A stretch of 64,000 bases of DNA from Fulvivirga ulvae (GTDB lineage: Bacteria; Bacteroidota; Bacteroidia; Cytophagales; Cyclobacteriaceae). The translations under genes and the position numbers were made by a program. Shown here piece after piece: positions 44,275-52,709 of this stretch (its first letter is position 1; every line of letters begins with the position of its first letter). Under the pieces are notes generated by a model that saw only the letters and a program-made list of their open reading frames with translations, had not been told where the DNA came from and searched no databases. The stretch lies in contig NZ_CP089981.1 in the NCBI RefSeq assembly GCF_021389975.1, positions 5,419,501 to 5,483,500 of the forward strand, in the 5' to 3' direction.

Positions 44275-45336
44275 ATGAAAAATCTGATGACCCGATACCT
44301 TTCTTTTTTTGCAATACTGAGCGCAATAATCTTTGGCTCTTGTTCCGGCACACGAATAGTAACTATGAATGCCATGCGGCCGGCAGAAATTACATTCCCC
44401 TCCTACGCTAATACAATCGTAATCGTAAACCGCTCAAAGTTTGATAAAAATGCTGTAAACATTGTGGAAGGCATATTAACAGGTGAAATGCCCGGTGAAG
44501 ACAAAGCCGGAGTACAAGCTACAATGACAGCATTTCAAAACCAGCTTATGGCCTCGCCCCGTTTCCAGACCAAAGTAGCCAGCGAGCAACTGACAGGTAA
44601 CAGTCTCACCTCGGCTTTTCCTGATCCTTTAAGCTGGCCTAAAGTAGAACAAATGGTGGCCAGATATGGCGCTGAAATTATGGTAGCTATCGAGATCTTT
44701 GATACTGATTTTGTGGTAACTAATGGAAAAAGAAAGGTTAAAAAGCAAATAGAGCAGGATGGGGTAAAAAAAGAGATTGAGGTTGATGAGTATTATGCAG
44801 AAGGTGTGGGCAATCTTACCATTGGTTTCAGGGTGTATGACCCCAAAGAAAAAACAATAGTAGATCAGCAGCTGTTTTCCAAATCAAATACCTGGCAGGC
44901 TGCAGGAAAGAGTGCAAAGGATGCCCTGGCAGGCCTTATTGCCAAATCGGAAGCTACCCGTTATGTGAGTGAAATGGCGGGTTCGGATTATGCCTATAAA
45001 ATTGCCCCTATGCCAATAAGGATATCACGTGAGTTCTACAGTAAGTCCAAAAAAATACCTGAAATAGCTGCAGGTTCACGTATGGCTGATGTTAATGACT
45101 GGCAGGGAGCTGCCAAAAAATGGGAAAGCGGCCTTAGCCGGGCAGCGACAAAAGAGGCCGGATACCTTTGCTACAACATCGCTATCTCCCATGAGGTGCT
45201 GGGTGACCTCAATACGGCAAAATCATGGGCTGACAGGGCGTATGTAGACTATGGAAATAAAAAAGCCCGTGAATATTCTACTACATTAAGCAGAAGAATG
45301 TACCAGGAAAAGCGGGTTCAGGAACAAATGAAATAA
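44275..45336 (+). CDS. DUF6340-like lipoprotein
   Basis: A 353-residue protein from the ATG at 44275; an in-frame ATG 24 nt upstream would add residues before the signal. The lipobox ends IIFGSC, followed by SGTRIVTMNAMRPAEITFP, the conserved start of the DUF6340 group. The middle alternates strands and helices (AEIMVAIEIFDTDFVVTNGK). The C-terminal ~90 residues are helical and TPR-like (WQGAAKKWESGLSRA, CYNIAISHEVLGDLNTAKSWA). It probably sits at the outer membrane facing the periplasm. Role unknown; it is the first of a run of rightward stress-type genes. Confidence 0.8.
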   Translation: MKNLMTRYLSFFAILSAIIFGSCSGTRIVTMNAMRPAEITFPSYANTIVIVNRSKFDKNAVNIVEGILTGEMPGEDKAGVQATMTAFQNQLMASPRFQTKVASEQLTGNSLTSAFPDPLSWPKVEQMVARYGAEIMVAIEIFDTDFVVTNGKRKVKKQIEQDGVKKEIEVDEYYAEGVGNLTIGFRVYDPKEKTIVDQQLFSKSNTWQAAGKSAKDALAGLIAKSEATRYVSEMAGSDYAYKIAPMPIRISREFYSKSKKIPEIAAGSRMADVNDWQGAAKKWESGLSRAATKEAGYLCYNIAISHEVLGDLNTAKSWADRAYVDYGNKKAREYSTTLSRRMYQEKRVQEQMK

Positions 45337-45581
45337 CCTGATCACAACGCAACCGGCTGCAATTTTTCACCACCAGCATGCTTATGCACCTGCCCTCACG
45401 GACCGGGGAGAATTACCTTGATAGCAGATGGGGATATTCTTTCTGAAAATTGAGTAAAACATTACCATGAAAGTGAGGAAAAACCTCCCATATGTGTAGG
45501 GGTAACCCCTGTCACGATCCTTTTTACATGTTGGCACAGTTATTCTACTAATGACCAAAATATCACAAAATTCATTTAAAA

Positions 45582-45992
45582 ATGGAAAAGTCTATACTAT
45601 TGGATTCAATATATGAATGTGTAGAGGCGTGTGAAAACCTTGCCACAGCCTGTACTCAGTCGGCAGATAAAAAAATGGCAAATAATTGCCTGAGTGAGGC
45701 CATAGACTGTGCTGACGCCGGTATGATACTCATCATTAAGCTTAATGAAGAACCGGACTTACTACACAGAAATCTTTTCAGACAATTTGTATCTTATTGC
45801 AAAGCATGCATTAACTCATGTGAAAAGTATAATATAAACCAGGCTTTAAGGGCGGTTATTATATGCAGGAAAACTCTTGAACACTGTGCACGGTATGTTA
45901 CCGAACATACCCATGTGGATCAGTATCAGTTTGCCTCCCCATCACAGTCCAGAAAGAATTATACACAGAGATGGAAGCCTGTTGTAACATGA
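45582..45992 (+). CDS. Cys-rich four-helix protein, possible copper-storage (Csp/DUF326-like)
   Basis: A 136-residue cytosolic protein with ten Cys at about 13, 17, 24, 36, 43, 73, 76, 80, 95 and 102. They are spaced so that they line helices: YECVEACENLATAC, CLSEAIDCADAG, YCKACINSC. This is the layout of four-helix-bundle copper storage proteins, which hold Cu(I) in the bundle core. No signal peptide, so it would act in the cytosol. The C-terminal 30 residues are basic and Gln/Ser-rich. A terminator follows about 50 nt after the stop, so it is probably monocistronic. Copper binding is inferred from the pattern only. Confidence 0.7.
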   Translation: MEKSILLDSIYECVEACENLATACTQSADKKMANNCLSEAIDCADAGMILIIKLNEEPDLLHRNLFRQFVSYCKACINSCEKYNINQALRAVIICRKTLEHCARYVTEHTHVDQYQFASPSQSRKNYTQRWKPVVT

Positions 45993-46042
45993 GGCACGAT
46001 AACCGGTAATGACATTACTGATTTTAAATATGCTTATTATGA

Positions 46043-46068
46043 AAGGTTCGTAAACGGACCTTTTTTTA
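46043..46068 (+). terminator. Rho-independent terminator after the Cys-rich gene
   Basis: AGGTTCG pairs with CGGACCT across a TAAA loop, then seven T. It lies 51 nt after the stop at 45992. Confidence 0.8.
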
Positions 46069-46344
46069 TTTCAATTGCCCCTCTCACATATAATCACTCC
46101 TTCACGATCATTAGTTTTCCAAACTTGGCGAGAACACATCAATGCTTGTACAGGTAACTCTGGTCGAAGCCAGGCTGCCTCTTAGCCAATAATGCCAAAT
46201 AAGCACAAAACATTCCCATTTCCGGGGCAACAATTCTACATGCAAACCCCTTAAAAGGTCAAATTTATGACAAAAATGGAGTTGGCAGGATATTTACCCT
46301 TATGAATTCATAACTAAGTTTCTAATCACTAAAACCTTAAAACT
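46069..46344. other. Intergenic region before the DUF1328 gene
   Basis: With the terminator at its left end, this gap of about 350 nt after 45992 holds no supported gene. It is AT-rich and presumably carries the promoter for the stress-type genes from 46345 onward; no specific box is convincing by eye. Confidence 0.35.
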
Positions 46345-46509
46345 ATGTTACGTTGGATAGTAATTTTCTTAATAATCGCTTTAATAGCTGCCATCTTCGG
46401 TTTCGGAGGCATCGCAGCTGGCGCGGCGGCAATTGCAAAAATAATATTCTATATATTCCTGGTACTTCTCGTAATAGGATTGATTATGCATCTTGCCCGA
46501 CGGGCCTGA
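46345..46509 (+). CDS. DUF1328 small membrane protein
   Basis: A 54-residue protein, MLRWIVIFLIIALIAAIFGF at the start, then GGIAAGAAAIAKIIFYIFLV and a basic tail HLARRA. The two hydrophobic helices separated by the FGFGGIA.GA segment are diagnostic for DUF1328, widespread tiny inner-membrane proteins often induced by stress. The start has a fair distance to the preceding terminator and its own upstream promoter region. A hairpin terminator follows 60 nt after the stop. Confidence 0.85.
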   Translation: MLRWIVIFLIIALIAAIFGFGGIAAGAAAIAKIIFYIFLVLLVIGLIMHLARRA

Positions 46510-46570
46510 CTTTAAATAAAATAACCGGAGCAATACAGCATTTCCGGTTACTTGTTAAACACACTTTATC

Positions 46571-46600
46571 AGCCATTCTGCCATTAGAATGGCTGTTTCT
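46571..46600 (+). terminator. Hairpin terminator after DUF1328
   Basis: AGCCATTCT and AGAATGGCT form a perfect 9-bp stem around a 6-nt loop, followed by GTTTCTTAATAAT. It closes the DUF1328 transcript 61 nt after its stop. Confidence 0.65.
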
Positions 46601-46631
46601 TAATAATCTCAACAACTAAATACAATAAGCT

Positions 46632-47135
46632 ATGAGTACTACTGAAAACCTGGAACACCGTGAAGCATTAAAAAAGCTTAAAGACCTGATCGAGGATATT
46701 AAAACCTGCATGCTGGCAACCAACCTTGAGTACCTTCCACTGAATGTAAGGCCCATGCAAACCTTGAAGGTAGACGACACCGGTAATATCTGGTTCTTTA
46801 ATTCAAAAGATAGCTTGCAGTATACTGATATTAAGCAGGATAACCGCATACAACTAATGTATGGTCATCCGGGAAAAACAGAGTTCCTTTCTATTTACGG
46901 TACTGCTCACCTGTCACATGATCGGGATAAGATAGACGAACTCTGGCACCCTATGGTAAGTGCCTGGTTTGAAGGTAAGGATGACCCTAATCTGATGCTA
47001 CTAAGGGTTTCGCCCCAGGATGCTTATTACTGGGATACCAAACACAACAAACTGGTTTCCTTATTCAAAATAGCTGCCTCTGCCGTATCCGATCATTATG
47101 AAGATGATGGAATTAAAGGCAGGCTTAAAGTATAA
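46632..47135 (+). CDS. Pyridoxamine 5'-phosphate oxidase-like (general stress protein 26-like) flavoprotein
   Basis: A 167-residue split-barrel protein. Key stretches are KTCMLATNLEYLPLNVRPMQTLKVDDTGNIWFFNS (broken here as CMLATNLE, RPMQTLKVD and NIWFF), then RIQLMYGHPGKTEFLSIYGTAHL and WFEGKDDPNLMLLRVSPQDAYYWD. This matches the general stress protein 26 group, which binds FMN and is related to, but distinct from, PdxH. The cluster context (DUF1328, SDR, DUF4112) supports a stress role. Substrate and reaction unknown. Confidence 0.88.
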   Translation: MSTTENLEHREALKKLKDLIEDIKTCMLATNLEYLPLNVRPMQTLKVDDTGNIWFFNSKDSLQYTDIKQDNRIQLMYGHPGKTEFLSIYGTAHLSHDRDKIDELWHPMVSAWFEGKDDPNLMLLRVSPQDAYYWDTKHNKLVSLFKIAASAVSDHYEDDGIKGRLKV

Positions 47136-47184
47136 AGATTTTGCACGGGTAAAATATCAACCAACACTAAACAACAGAACAACT

Positions 47185-48036
47185 ATGTCCAAGCCAACCA
47201 AGTTTCCGGAGCAAAGCCAGAGTGAGCAGCCCGGCAAAGAACATGAGATGATCCCGGAACCTGAGATCATACGCGAGTCGTATAAAGGAAGCCACAAACT
47301 GCAAAATAAAGTAGCCCTGATCACTGGTGGTGACAGCGGCATTGGTCGCGCAGTAGCCGTTCATTTTGCCAGAGAAGGCGCACAAATAGCAATCGTATAT
47401 CTTAAAGAGGACCGTGACGCGATAAAAACAAAACATATGGTGGAAGAAGAAGGGAGCAGCTGCCTCCTTCTGGAGGGTGATATCAGGCAACCTGAGTTTT
47501 GCAAACAGATAGTAAGTATAACCACGGAGCGCTTTGGCACCATAGATATTCTGGTCAACAATGCAGCTGTTCAGTACCCAAAAGATTCCATTGAAGAAAT
47601 AAGCCTTGAACAGCTTACTGATACATTTAAGACAAATATCTTTGCCATGTTCCAGATCACCCGGGAAGTTGTTCCTCTCCTGAAAAAGGGCTCACATATC
47701 ATCAATACCACTTCCGTGACGGGCTACCGGGGCAGCAGCCATTTGCTGGACTACTCATCTACCAAAGGAGCTATTACGTCATTTACCAGGTCACTGGCCA
47801 AAAATCTCGCATCAAAGGGCATCTATGTAAATGCAGTGGCACCAGGCCCGATATGGACACCTCTGATCCCATCAACCTTTGACAAGGTGAGCGATTTCGG
47901 GACCGATACTCCGCTTGGCAGGGCCGGGCAACCTTCGGAGGTCGCTCCTGCTTACGTTTACCTGGCTTCGGAAGATTCCAGCTATGTAACGGGACAGATC
48001 ATCCATGTAAACGGAGGAGAAGTAGTTGGTAGCTGA
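47185..48036 (+). CDS. SDR-family oxidoreductase (general stress protein 39-like)
   Basis: The start is the ATG at 47185 (MSKPTKFPEQSQSEQPGKEH), as in related stress SDRs; a longer in-frame ATG at 47098 would overlap the PNPOx gene. The 283-residue protein has a polar N-terminal lead of about 40 residues, then TGGDSGIGRAVAVHFA (cofactor loop), VNNAAVQYP, the Ser of NTTSVTGY and Tyr-x3-Lys in LDYSSTKGA, ending VTGQIIHVNGGEVVGS. These features match the YhdF/YhxC/GSP39 type. It follows the PNPOx gene after 49 nt in the same direction and is probably co-transcribed. Confidence 0.93.
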   Translation: MSKPTKFPEQSQSEQPGKEHEMIPEPEIIRESYKGSHKLQNKVALITGGDSGIGRAVAVHFAREGAQIAIVYLKEDRDAIKTKHMVEEEGSSCLLLEGDIRQPEFCKQIVSITTERFGTIDILVNNAAVQYPKDSIEEISLEQLTDTFKTNIFAMFQITREVVPLLKKGSHIINTTSVTGYRGSSHLLDYSSTKGAITSFTRSLAKNLASKGIYVNAVAPGPIWTPLIPSTFDKVSDFGTDTPLGRAGQPSEVAPAYVYLASEDSSYVTGQIIHVNGGEVVGS

Positions 48037-48071
48037 TAATTAACAGTATTGGCTCCACCAAAACAAACCAA

Positions 48072-48569
48072 ATGAAAACCATTACAATAGAACCTGAAGT
48101 AATACAAACAAAATTAAACAAACCGAACCTGCAGCGGGTAGAGAGAATATCCAGGCTCATGGATTCCAAGTTCACCATTCCGGGAACAAAAATCCGTTTT
48201 GGGCTTGACCCGGTTTTGAGCCTGGTACCTGTACTGGGTGATATAGCTACTTTTATCATTTCCGGCGTATTGATCCATACTATGTACAACCATGGCGCCA
48301 GTGGCAAATTGGTTACTAAAATGGTAATCAATGCCACGCTGGATGCCATTATTGGAGCAATACCGGTTGCAGGCAGTGTATTTGACATATTTTTCAGAGC
48401 TAATGACCGTAATGTGCGCCTGCTAAAAGAGTACTACGAGGAAGACAAGCATACGGGATCCGGCAAAGGCTTGCTGCTTACATCGGTTATAGTACTGTTT
48501 GCTATCACTATAGCCATTTTGTTTGTAATAGGGAAACTATTGGAAGCTTTATTTGAAATACTCTTTTAA
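48072..48569 (+). CDS. DUF4112 membrane protein
   Basis: A 165-residue protein with the DUF4112 signature: RVERISRLMDSKFTIPGT, then KIRFGLDPVLSLVPVLGDIA and GAIPVAGSVFDIFFRANDRN. There are two membrane segments in the central part and a C-terminal hydrophobic helix (SVIVLFAITIAILFVIGKLL). The family is of unknown function and occurs widely in bacteria. It follows the SDR gene by 35 nt and precedes a broken lipoprotein by 18 nt. Confidence 0.88.
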   Translation: MKTITIEPEVIQTKLNKPNLQRVERISRLMDSKFTIPGTKIRFGLDPVLSLVPVLGDIATFIISGVLIHTMYNHGASGKLVTKMVINATLDAIIGAIPVAGSVFDIFFRANDRNVRLLKEYYEEDKHTGSGKGLLLTSVIVLFAITIAILFVIGKLLEALFEILF

Positions 48570-48587
48570 ACCAAAATTGATATCATT

Positions 48588-48889
48588 ATGAAAAAGCTGG
48601 TTTATATCTTGCATTGCTACTAATGATCTTTTTGGCCAACTGTAGTGGGTCAAAAGAATCTGAAAGTGAATATGAAAAGCTGTTGCAAAAGTCTGACACA
48701 CTCGAAAAACGAAACAATAACCTCACAAATGCCCTGGATAACATCAGGCAAAACCATAGACAGCTCACCCAACAATTTCAACGAATAGCTCGTAAAACTG
48801 TTAAAAATTGCTATTCGCAAAGGCCTTATGATCATTTAGGAAAATTATCCCCAGCAACATTTGAGCAGCAGTGGTATGAGAAAATGTAA
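48588..48889 (+). pseudogene. Small lipoprotein with an A-tract frameshift after its start
   Basis: ATG at 48588 is followed by only five A, giving MKKLVYILHCY and a stop. One added A would give MKKAGLYLALLLMIFLANCSGS, a textbook lipoprotein signal with lipobox LANC. The second frame then stays open to 48889 with a coiled-coil-like body (YEKLLQKSDTLEKRNNNLTN) and Cys/Tyr near the end. The A-run is a slippage-prone position, so the gene may be inactivated, phase-variable, or affected by a base-call error. Translation from the TTG at 48614 or the ATG at 48623 would leave a weaker signal. Function unknown. Confidence 0.65.
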
Positions 48890-48895
48890 GCAGTT

Positions 48896-48947
48896 AAATA
48901 ACAGAAGTTTTAGTTTAATACCGGTCAACTCTAATCAGGGAAGTTCA
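48896..48947. repeat. Dispersed ~50-bp repeat, copy B (convergent gap)
   Basis: Matches copy A at 12246-12295; shared core is TCAACTCTAATCAGGGAAG here. It begins 7 nt after the lipoprotein stop and lies before the convergent HxlR stop at 49006. Confidence 0.55.
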
Positions 48948-49005
48948 TGCTCCAACAGGGGAACTCTGATATGATATTTTGCTTACTGCCTTGCCGATTG
49001 CCGAT

Positions 49006-49353
49006 TTATTTACCAGTCTCGCCTTTAGCGTTCATTTCTTTTGCCCATTTTCTGGCCCAGGCTCCCAGTGGACTAAGCAGCTCGAAAAGCTCCTCTCCTC
49101 TTGATGTTAACGCATAGCCGTCCAGAGTTCTTTCTATCACACCAGCGTGGGTGAGTTCCTTTATCCTTACGTTCAGTGTGGTGGGCGAAATGGTTTCGCA
49201 GTGTTCCTGTAGCTTTCTAAAGGTACTCGGGCCTTCTTTCAGGTACCAGATAACTCCCATCGACCAGCTTCTGCCTAGCAAATCTAATAAGGCCATTACC
49301 GGTTGGCCTGTCTTTGAACCTCTTACAGGTTCGCCTGGTTTCGGAAATTTCAT
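49006..49353 (-). CDS. HxlR-family winged-helix transcriptional regulator
   Basis: A 115-residue DNA-binding protein of the HxlR/MarR-like group: ALLDLLGRSWSMGVIWYLKE (where HxlR proteins have GxKW/WxxxIL), then FRKLQEHCETISPTTLNVRIKEL as recognition helix region, and the wing IERTLDGYALTSRGEEL. The redox Cys found near the N-terminus of some members (HypR/YodB) is absent, so it probably does not sense thiol stress that way. It is a single gene with an inverted repeat upstream. No adjacent oxidoreductase target on its divergent side. Confidence 0.88.
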   Translation of the reverse strand: MKFPKPGEPVRGSKTGQPVMALLDLLGRSWSMGVIWYLKEGPSTFRKLQEHCETISPTTLNVRIKELTHAGVIERTLDGYALTSRGEELFELLSPLGAWARKWAKEMNAKGETGK

Positions 49354-49393
49354 AGTCGCTGCATTTTAAAACTCTCAAATCTACATATAATAT

Positions 49394-49408
49394 GCCCATT
49401 TTTTGGGC
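49394..49408. promoter_or_regulatory. Inverted repeat upstream of the HxlR gene
   Basis: GCCCA-TTTTT-TGGGC, a perfect 5-bp-arm palindrome 40 nt upstream of the HxlR start; it could be an autoregulatory operator or merely a chance hairpin. Confidence 0.3.
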
Positions 49409-49701
49409 TATTGGACTAAAAGTTGAATTGACGGGTATTCTGCTAAATGTTCACAAGTGTGGAGTGCTGGTATTTTTCATGTGGTGGTTACGTTTAGCCG
49501 GTGCTGCTGAGCGGTGAGCTTTACCTTACTTTCGGAAGTTTAGCAAAAGCCGCAGTCTGCCTTGGTTAGCATTTCCTATGGTTAGTCGAGGTGATAACAT
49601 CCATCTATGAATAAGGTCAGCCGGGTTTGAAAATTTTTAGTGTAAGATCTATTTGGATATTGATACATTTAATGTAGTATTGCTACATAATAAGTAGCAA
49701 A
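49409..49701. other. Intergenic region with no gene seen
   Basis: About 290 nt between the HxlR promoter region and the small ORF at 49702. No coding frame is convincing. A short palindrome ATGTAG-TATTG-CTACAT lies at 49672-49688, just before that ORF. Confidence 0.35.
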
Positions 49702-49869
49702 ATGAAAACACTTGGTTTATACAAATTTCTGAGGTTAAAATTCAAAGTAAAGGTCATTACCAGGGCTAACGATAAGGTTAAAGCCATCGATGCAGAGCAG
49801 GAGCAATTATCAGCCTCTCAAAAGCGCGTGCAGGCATATTGCGAATGTCCCCTGCATCCATTGAAATAG
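49702..49869 (+). CDS. Possible 55-residue basic peptide
   Basis: The ATG opens MKTLGLYKFLRLKFKVKVITR, a strongly basic amphipathic N-terminus, then an acidic/Gln-rich middle (DAEQEQLSASQKR) and a Cys pair at the end (AYCECPLHPLK). No signal peptide, no family recognised. A palindrome (49672-49688) lies just upstream, and AAGTAGCAAA precedes the ATG without a clear ribosome-binding site (usual in this phylum). Codon use looks ordinary. It may be a real small gene. Confidence 0.4.
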   Translation: MKTLGLYKFLRLKFKVKVITRANDKVKAIDAEQEQLSASQKRVQAYCECPLHPLK

Positions 49870-49962
49870 TCGGCACATTCAATGCACACCTCAAGGTAAC
49901 TGTCTAATGAGCATAGTGCTTATTAATAACTACGTACAAAAACGATCCGTCACTCAAAATTC

Positions 49963-49998
49963 TCAAGACTAATGACTCCATACTAAAGACTAAATCAC
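49963..49998. repeat. Degenerate heptamer repeat tract
   Basis: Reading from 49963, AGACTAA-, TGACTCC-, ATACTAA-, AGACTAA- and ATCACTA-like 7-mers follow one another. It resembles, with a different consensus, the heptamer blocks at 39938-40096. It lies just before the dipeptidase gene. Confidence 0.5.
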
Positions 49999-50029
49999 TA
50001 TATTCCTTCGCAAACTGACCTAACTAACT

Positions 50030-51676
50030 ATGCTTCGCATCATTGACCTGCACAATCATCCGAGTATGAAACCCTATAACAACGACACCTATCGTGATGA
50101 CGTGGACTTATGGGACGGTATGGAGGCTGATGCAGAGAACTACTATAGGCTAAACGGGCTCATCAGAGGTGTAATTACAGAGACGGCGCGCGACTCCCAG
50201 GCACAAATGAGAGAATGGGTAAAGGGTGACCTTTCGTTGTGCATATGTGCTTTGCATCCAACAGAGCGTGGCTGGTTTGTGAGAAGTACAGAAAAGAAAG
50301 GGCGAATACGCAAATGGCTACTCGGCCTGTTGCTACGCGAAGATGATATTGCATCGCTGGGAGCTGCACTTACCGGCTTTCCGATCGCGAAAGTAAGGAA
50401 GGTCATTAAAAGAGTCCGCTGCAATCAGGGTATCGACTATTTCACCGAGCCTGCTTTTGGTGAGTATAGTTACCTCAGGTTGCGGCAGGGCACTGCGGGG
50501 CCATGGGGCTTTACTTATAAAATTGTCAACAATTATGATGAATACCAGCATGTAAGAGCCGTGGGCAATCAACTCGCTATGATCATTAGCGTAGAGGGCG
50601 GGCATAGCCTGACCACCATTTCCAAAGGGTCATGGTTTAATACGCCTTACGATCGCCTGCCCCGAGATGACAAGGAAGTTTTTAAGGCATCGCTACAAAG
50701 CAATATCCGGCACCTGAAAGGCACAGGCCCCGATGCCGCTCTAAATTTTGAGCATACTCCCTTTTTTGTAACACTGGTACATATGTACAATAACCTGCTG
50801 GCCGGCCATGCCAAGAGCTATTCTGCCGGGCATGGAATAGTACCCGGCATGGATGACCTGCTTTACCAGGCAGTAGGACTGGATGACGGTATTACGGATG
50901 CCGGTTGGCTGGCGATAAACCAATTGCTGGACCGTAGCCTGGGCCGAAGGGTACTGATAGATGTAAAGCACCTGAGCATGAGGGCCCGCCAGGAGTATTA
51001 TGAGTTTGTAGCAGACAAAAGGGACGCAGGTGATGCCATACCTGTTATAGCCAGTCATGCTGCTGTAAATGGCCATGAAACTAACGATGTCAACAGAAAA
51101 GACACCTACCGCTCTGATAAAAGTACTTACCTCAGTTGCTGGTCTATCAACCTGAGCAATGAAGATATCAGGGCTATCCATGCCTCTGACGGTATAATAG
51201 GCCTGGTGGTACACGAGGGACGTACACCGGGAGGTAAAACCAAAAAGAATTTAAAAAAGCTTAAAAAGTGTATAGCCAAAGGTGGTAAGCAGGCTTTTCA
51301 TGCACAGGAAGAGTTGGCAGCGCTGTATTGCCAACTGATATTGAGCAATATATTTCAAATAGTACTGGCTGTAGGCAACAGATCGGCATGGGATATCATA
51401 GCCCTCGGCAGCGACTATGACGGCATCATGGACCTCTTCAATTGCTATCCGAAAGTAGGCGACTTTCATCAGCTAATTGAAGACATTGGCGGTTTCCTGA
51501 AGGCTCCTCAATTCCTCAAATTGTATAAAAATGATAAACTCACCACTTTCGGGCCGCCACAACTCAAGGATATGATGTATGGCCTCTCTCCTGCCGATAT
51601 TATGCAAAAGATTGCCCATCAAAATGCTGAGATATTTTTGAGCAAGTATTTCACTGATGAGTATCTGAGTGCTTAG
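50030..51676 (+). CDS. Membrane dipeptidase (peptidase M19)-like metallohydrolase
   Basis: A 548-residue amidohydrolase-type protein of the renal dipeptidase (M19) family, which cleaves dipeptides with two Zn. Metal-site motifs: IIDLHNHPSM (His8, His10), VEGGHSL with the bridging Glu, DVKHLS, SHAAVNG and LGSDYDG with the final Asp. It is longer than typical M19 enzymes (about 350-400), with inserts at about 60-140 (basic) and 400-430 (KKNLKKLKKCIAKGGK). No signal peptide is evident, so a cytosolic location is likely. Substrate is uncertain; related Bacteroidota proteins are only annotated as membrane dipeptidases. Monocistronic. Confidence 0.82.
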   Translation: MLRIIDLHNHPSMKPYNNDTYRDDVDLWDGMEADAENYYRLNGLIRGVITETARDSQAQMREWVKGDLSLCICALHPTERGWFVRSTEKKGRIRKWLLGLLLREDDIASLGAALTGFPIAKVRKVIKRVRCNQGIDYFTEPAFGEYSYLRLRQGTAGPWGFTYKIVNNYDEYQHVRAVGNQLAMIISVEGGHSLTTISKGSWFNTPYDRLPRDDKEVFKASLQSNIRHLKGTGPDAALNFEHTPFFVTLVHMYNNLLAGHAKSYSAGHGIVPGMDDLLYQAVGLDDGITDAGWLAINQLLDRSLGRRVLIDVKHLSMRARQEYYEFVADKRDAGDAIPVIASHAAVNGHETNDVNRKDTYRSDKSTYLSCWSINLSNEDIRAIHASDGIIGLVVHEGRTPGGKTKKNLKKLKKCIAKGGKQAFHAQEELAALYCQLILSNIFQIVLAVGNRSAWDIIALGSDYDGIMDLFNCYPKVGDFHQLIEDIGGFLKAPQFLKLYKNDKLTTFGPPQLKDMMYGLSPADIMQKIAHQNAEIFLSKYFTDEYLSA

Positions 51677-51885
51677 GGCTTTGGTTGCCAATGGTTTGTC
51701 TTACTACAAAGACCCTCTTACAGATTACCGCACGAAGCTAGATGGTTGCAGTTACGGTTATCGGGTAAGTGGTAATCGGTGACCGCTCAATGTTCCTCCA
51801 GGTATAGAGGAAATTATGAATGACAGCACCACCGACTCTGACATAGGGCGATACTAACTTATATGTTAAGTCTTTTATTTATTTG

Positions 51886-51916
51886 AAGGGAAGTTATTTA
51901 AGAATTTACTTCCCTT
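51886..51916. terminator. Hairpin at the 3' end of the protease operon
   Basis: AAGGGAAGT and ACTTCCCTT form a perfect 9-bp stem around a 13-nt loop, overlapping the stop codon of the 51906 gene. No long T-run follows on the minus strand, so terminator function is likely but not certain. Confidence 0.4.
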
Positions 51917-52709
51917 CCTTTTCCTTTTTCTCCTTTAACTTACCAATGAGCAGACATGGGTAAACTGATACTCCGGCGAGTACAATCCGTTCATTATCAA
52001 ATGAATTTCTATACCCGTCCCATTCTATAAATGCAGTGGTGCTTTTGCAGATGGCAAAATTGGCCCTTACATTAAAATACTTAACAAAAGTGGTAGATGA
52101 ATTAATATACTTTCGATAGTAATCTTCAGTAGACTTGGTTACATCGTGCCAGCCACGAACATATTTTGCATGAACTGAAAATATTTCGTCGTAATCTATA
52201 CCTGCTCCTACTTCAAATACCCATTGGTCAAACAGACCGTTATCGTCATCACTGGGAAGGTAATTAGGACTGCTGCCGGGCTCAATATTCCTGAGTTTGT
52301 AAAACAGCTTCACACCACCACCCGCATTGGCAAAGAATGTGAACCTCGAATGCTCATCGGGCAATACCCGGATAAACAATGAGGGCTGAAAGTTGAGCAC
52401 ACCATCCTGTAGGAGTACATTTTTCACCTGGGACTTCCTGGTATGGAATTTACCAATATTTGCCGAAGGGTTAATGCTTAAACCAATATCAGGATCGCGA
52501 TACCCATCACCGTCCAGAAATAGTATATTTTTAATATAGGTGGTTTTTACTCCAAAAAAACCAGCATGGGCACCGGGAGTCATGTTTTTGGAATAATACC
52601 CCTGAACATCCCAAATTTTATCATATTCAAGATATCTTTTGAAAACCTCCTGCCCCCATACTGCAGTTTGAATTGTAAATATGTAAATAATAATTAGTAG
52701 GTACTTCAT
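51906..52709 (-). CDS. Exported beta-barrel-like protein, third gene of protease operon
   Basis: A 267-residue protein with a signal peptide (MKYLLIIIYIFTIQTAVWGQ). The mature part is beta-rich, with aromatic/alternating strands such as HSRFTFFANAGGGVKLFYKL, WVFEVGAGIDYDEIFSVHAKYV and YFNVRANFAICKSTTAFIEWD, which fits an outer-membrane barrel or related fold, ending with a Lys/Glu tail (KEKKEKEGK). I do not recognise the family. Its start overlaps the stop of the 484-residue gene by 4 nt (ATGA), so it is translationally coupled within the three-gene operon. Confidence 0.65.
   Translation of the reverse strand: MKYLLIIIYIFTIQTAVWGQEVFKRYLEYDKIWDVQGYYSKNMTPGAHAGFFGVKTTYIKNILFLDGDGYRDPDIGLSINPSANIGKFHTRKSQVKNVLLQDGVLNFQPSLFIRVLPDEHSRFTFFANAGGGVKLFYKLRNIEPGSSPNYLPSDDDNGLFDQWVFEVGAGIDYDEIFSVHAKYVRGWHDVTKSTEDYYRKYINSSTTFVKYFNVRANFAICKSTTAFIEWDGYRNSFDNERIVLAGVSVYPCLLIGKLKEKKEKEGK

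Noticed and set aside
45497..45510. Palindrome AGGGGTAACCCCT before the Cys-rich gene
   Set aside because: Short, no adjacent regulator and no second copy seen, so it cannot be told from a chance hairpin.
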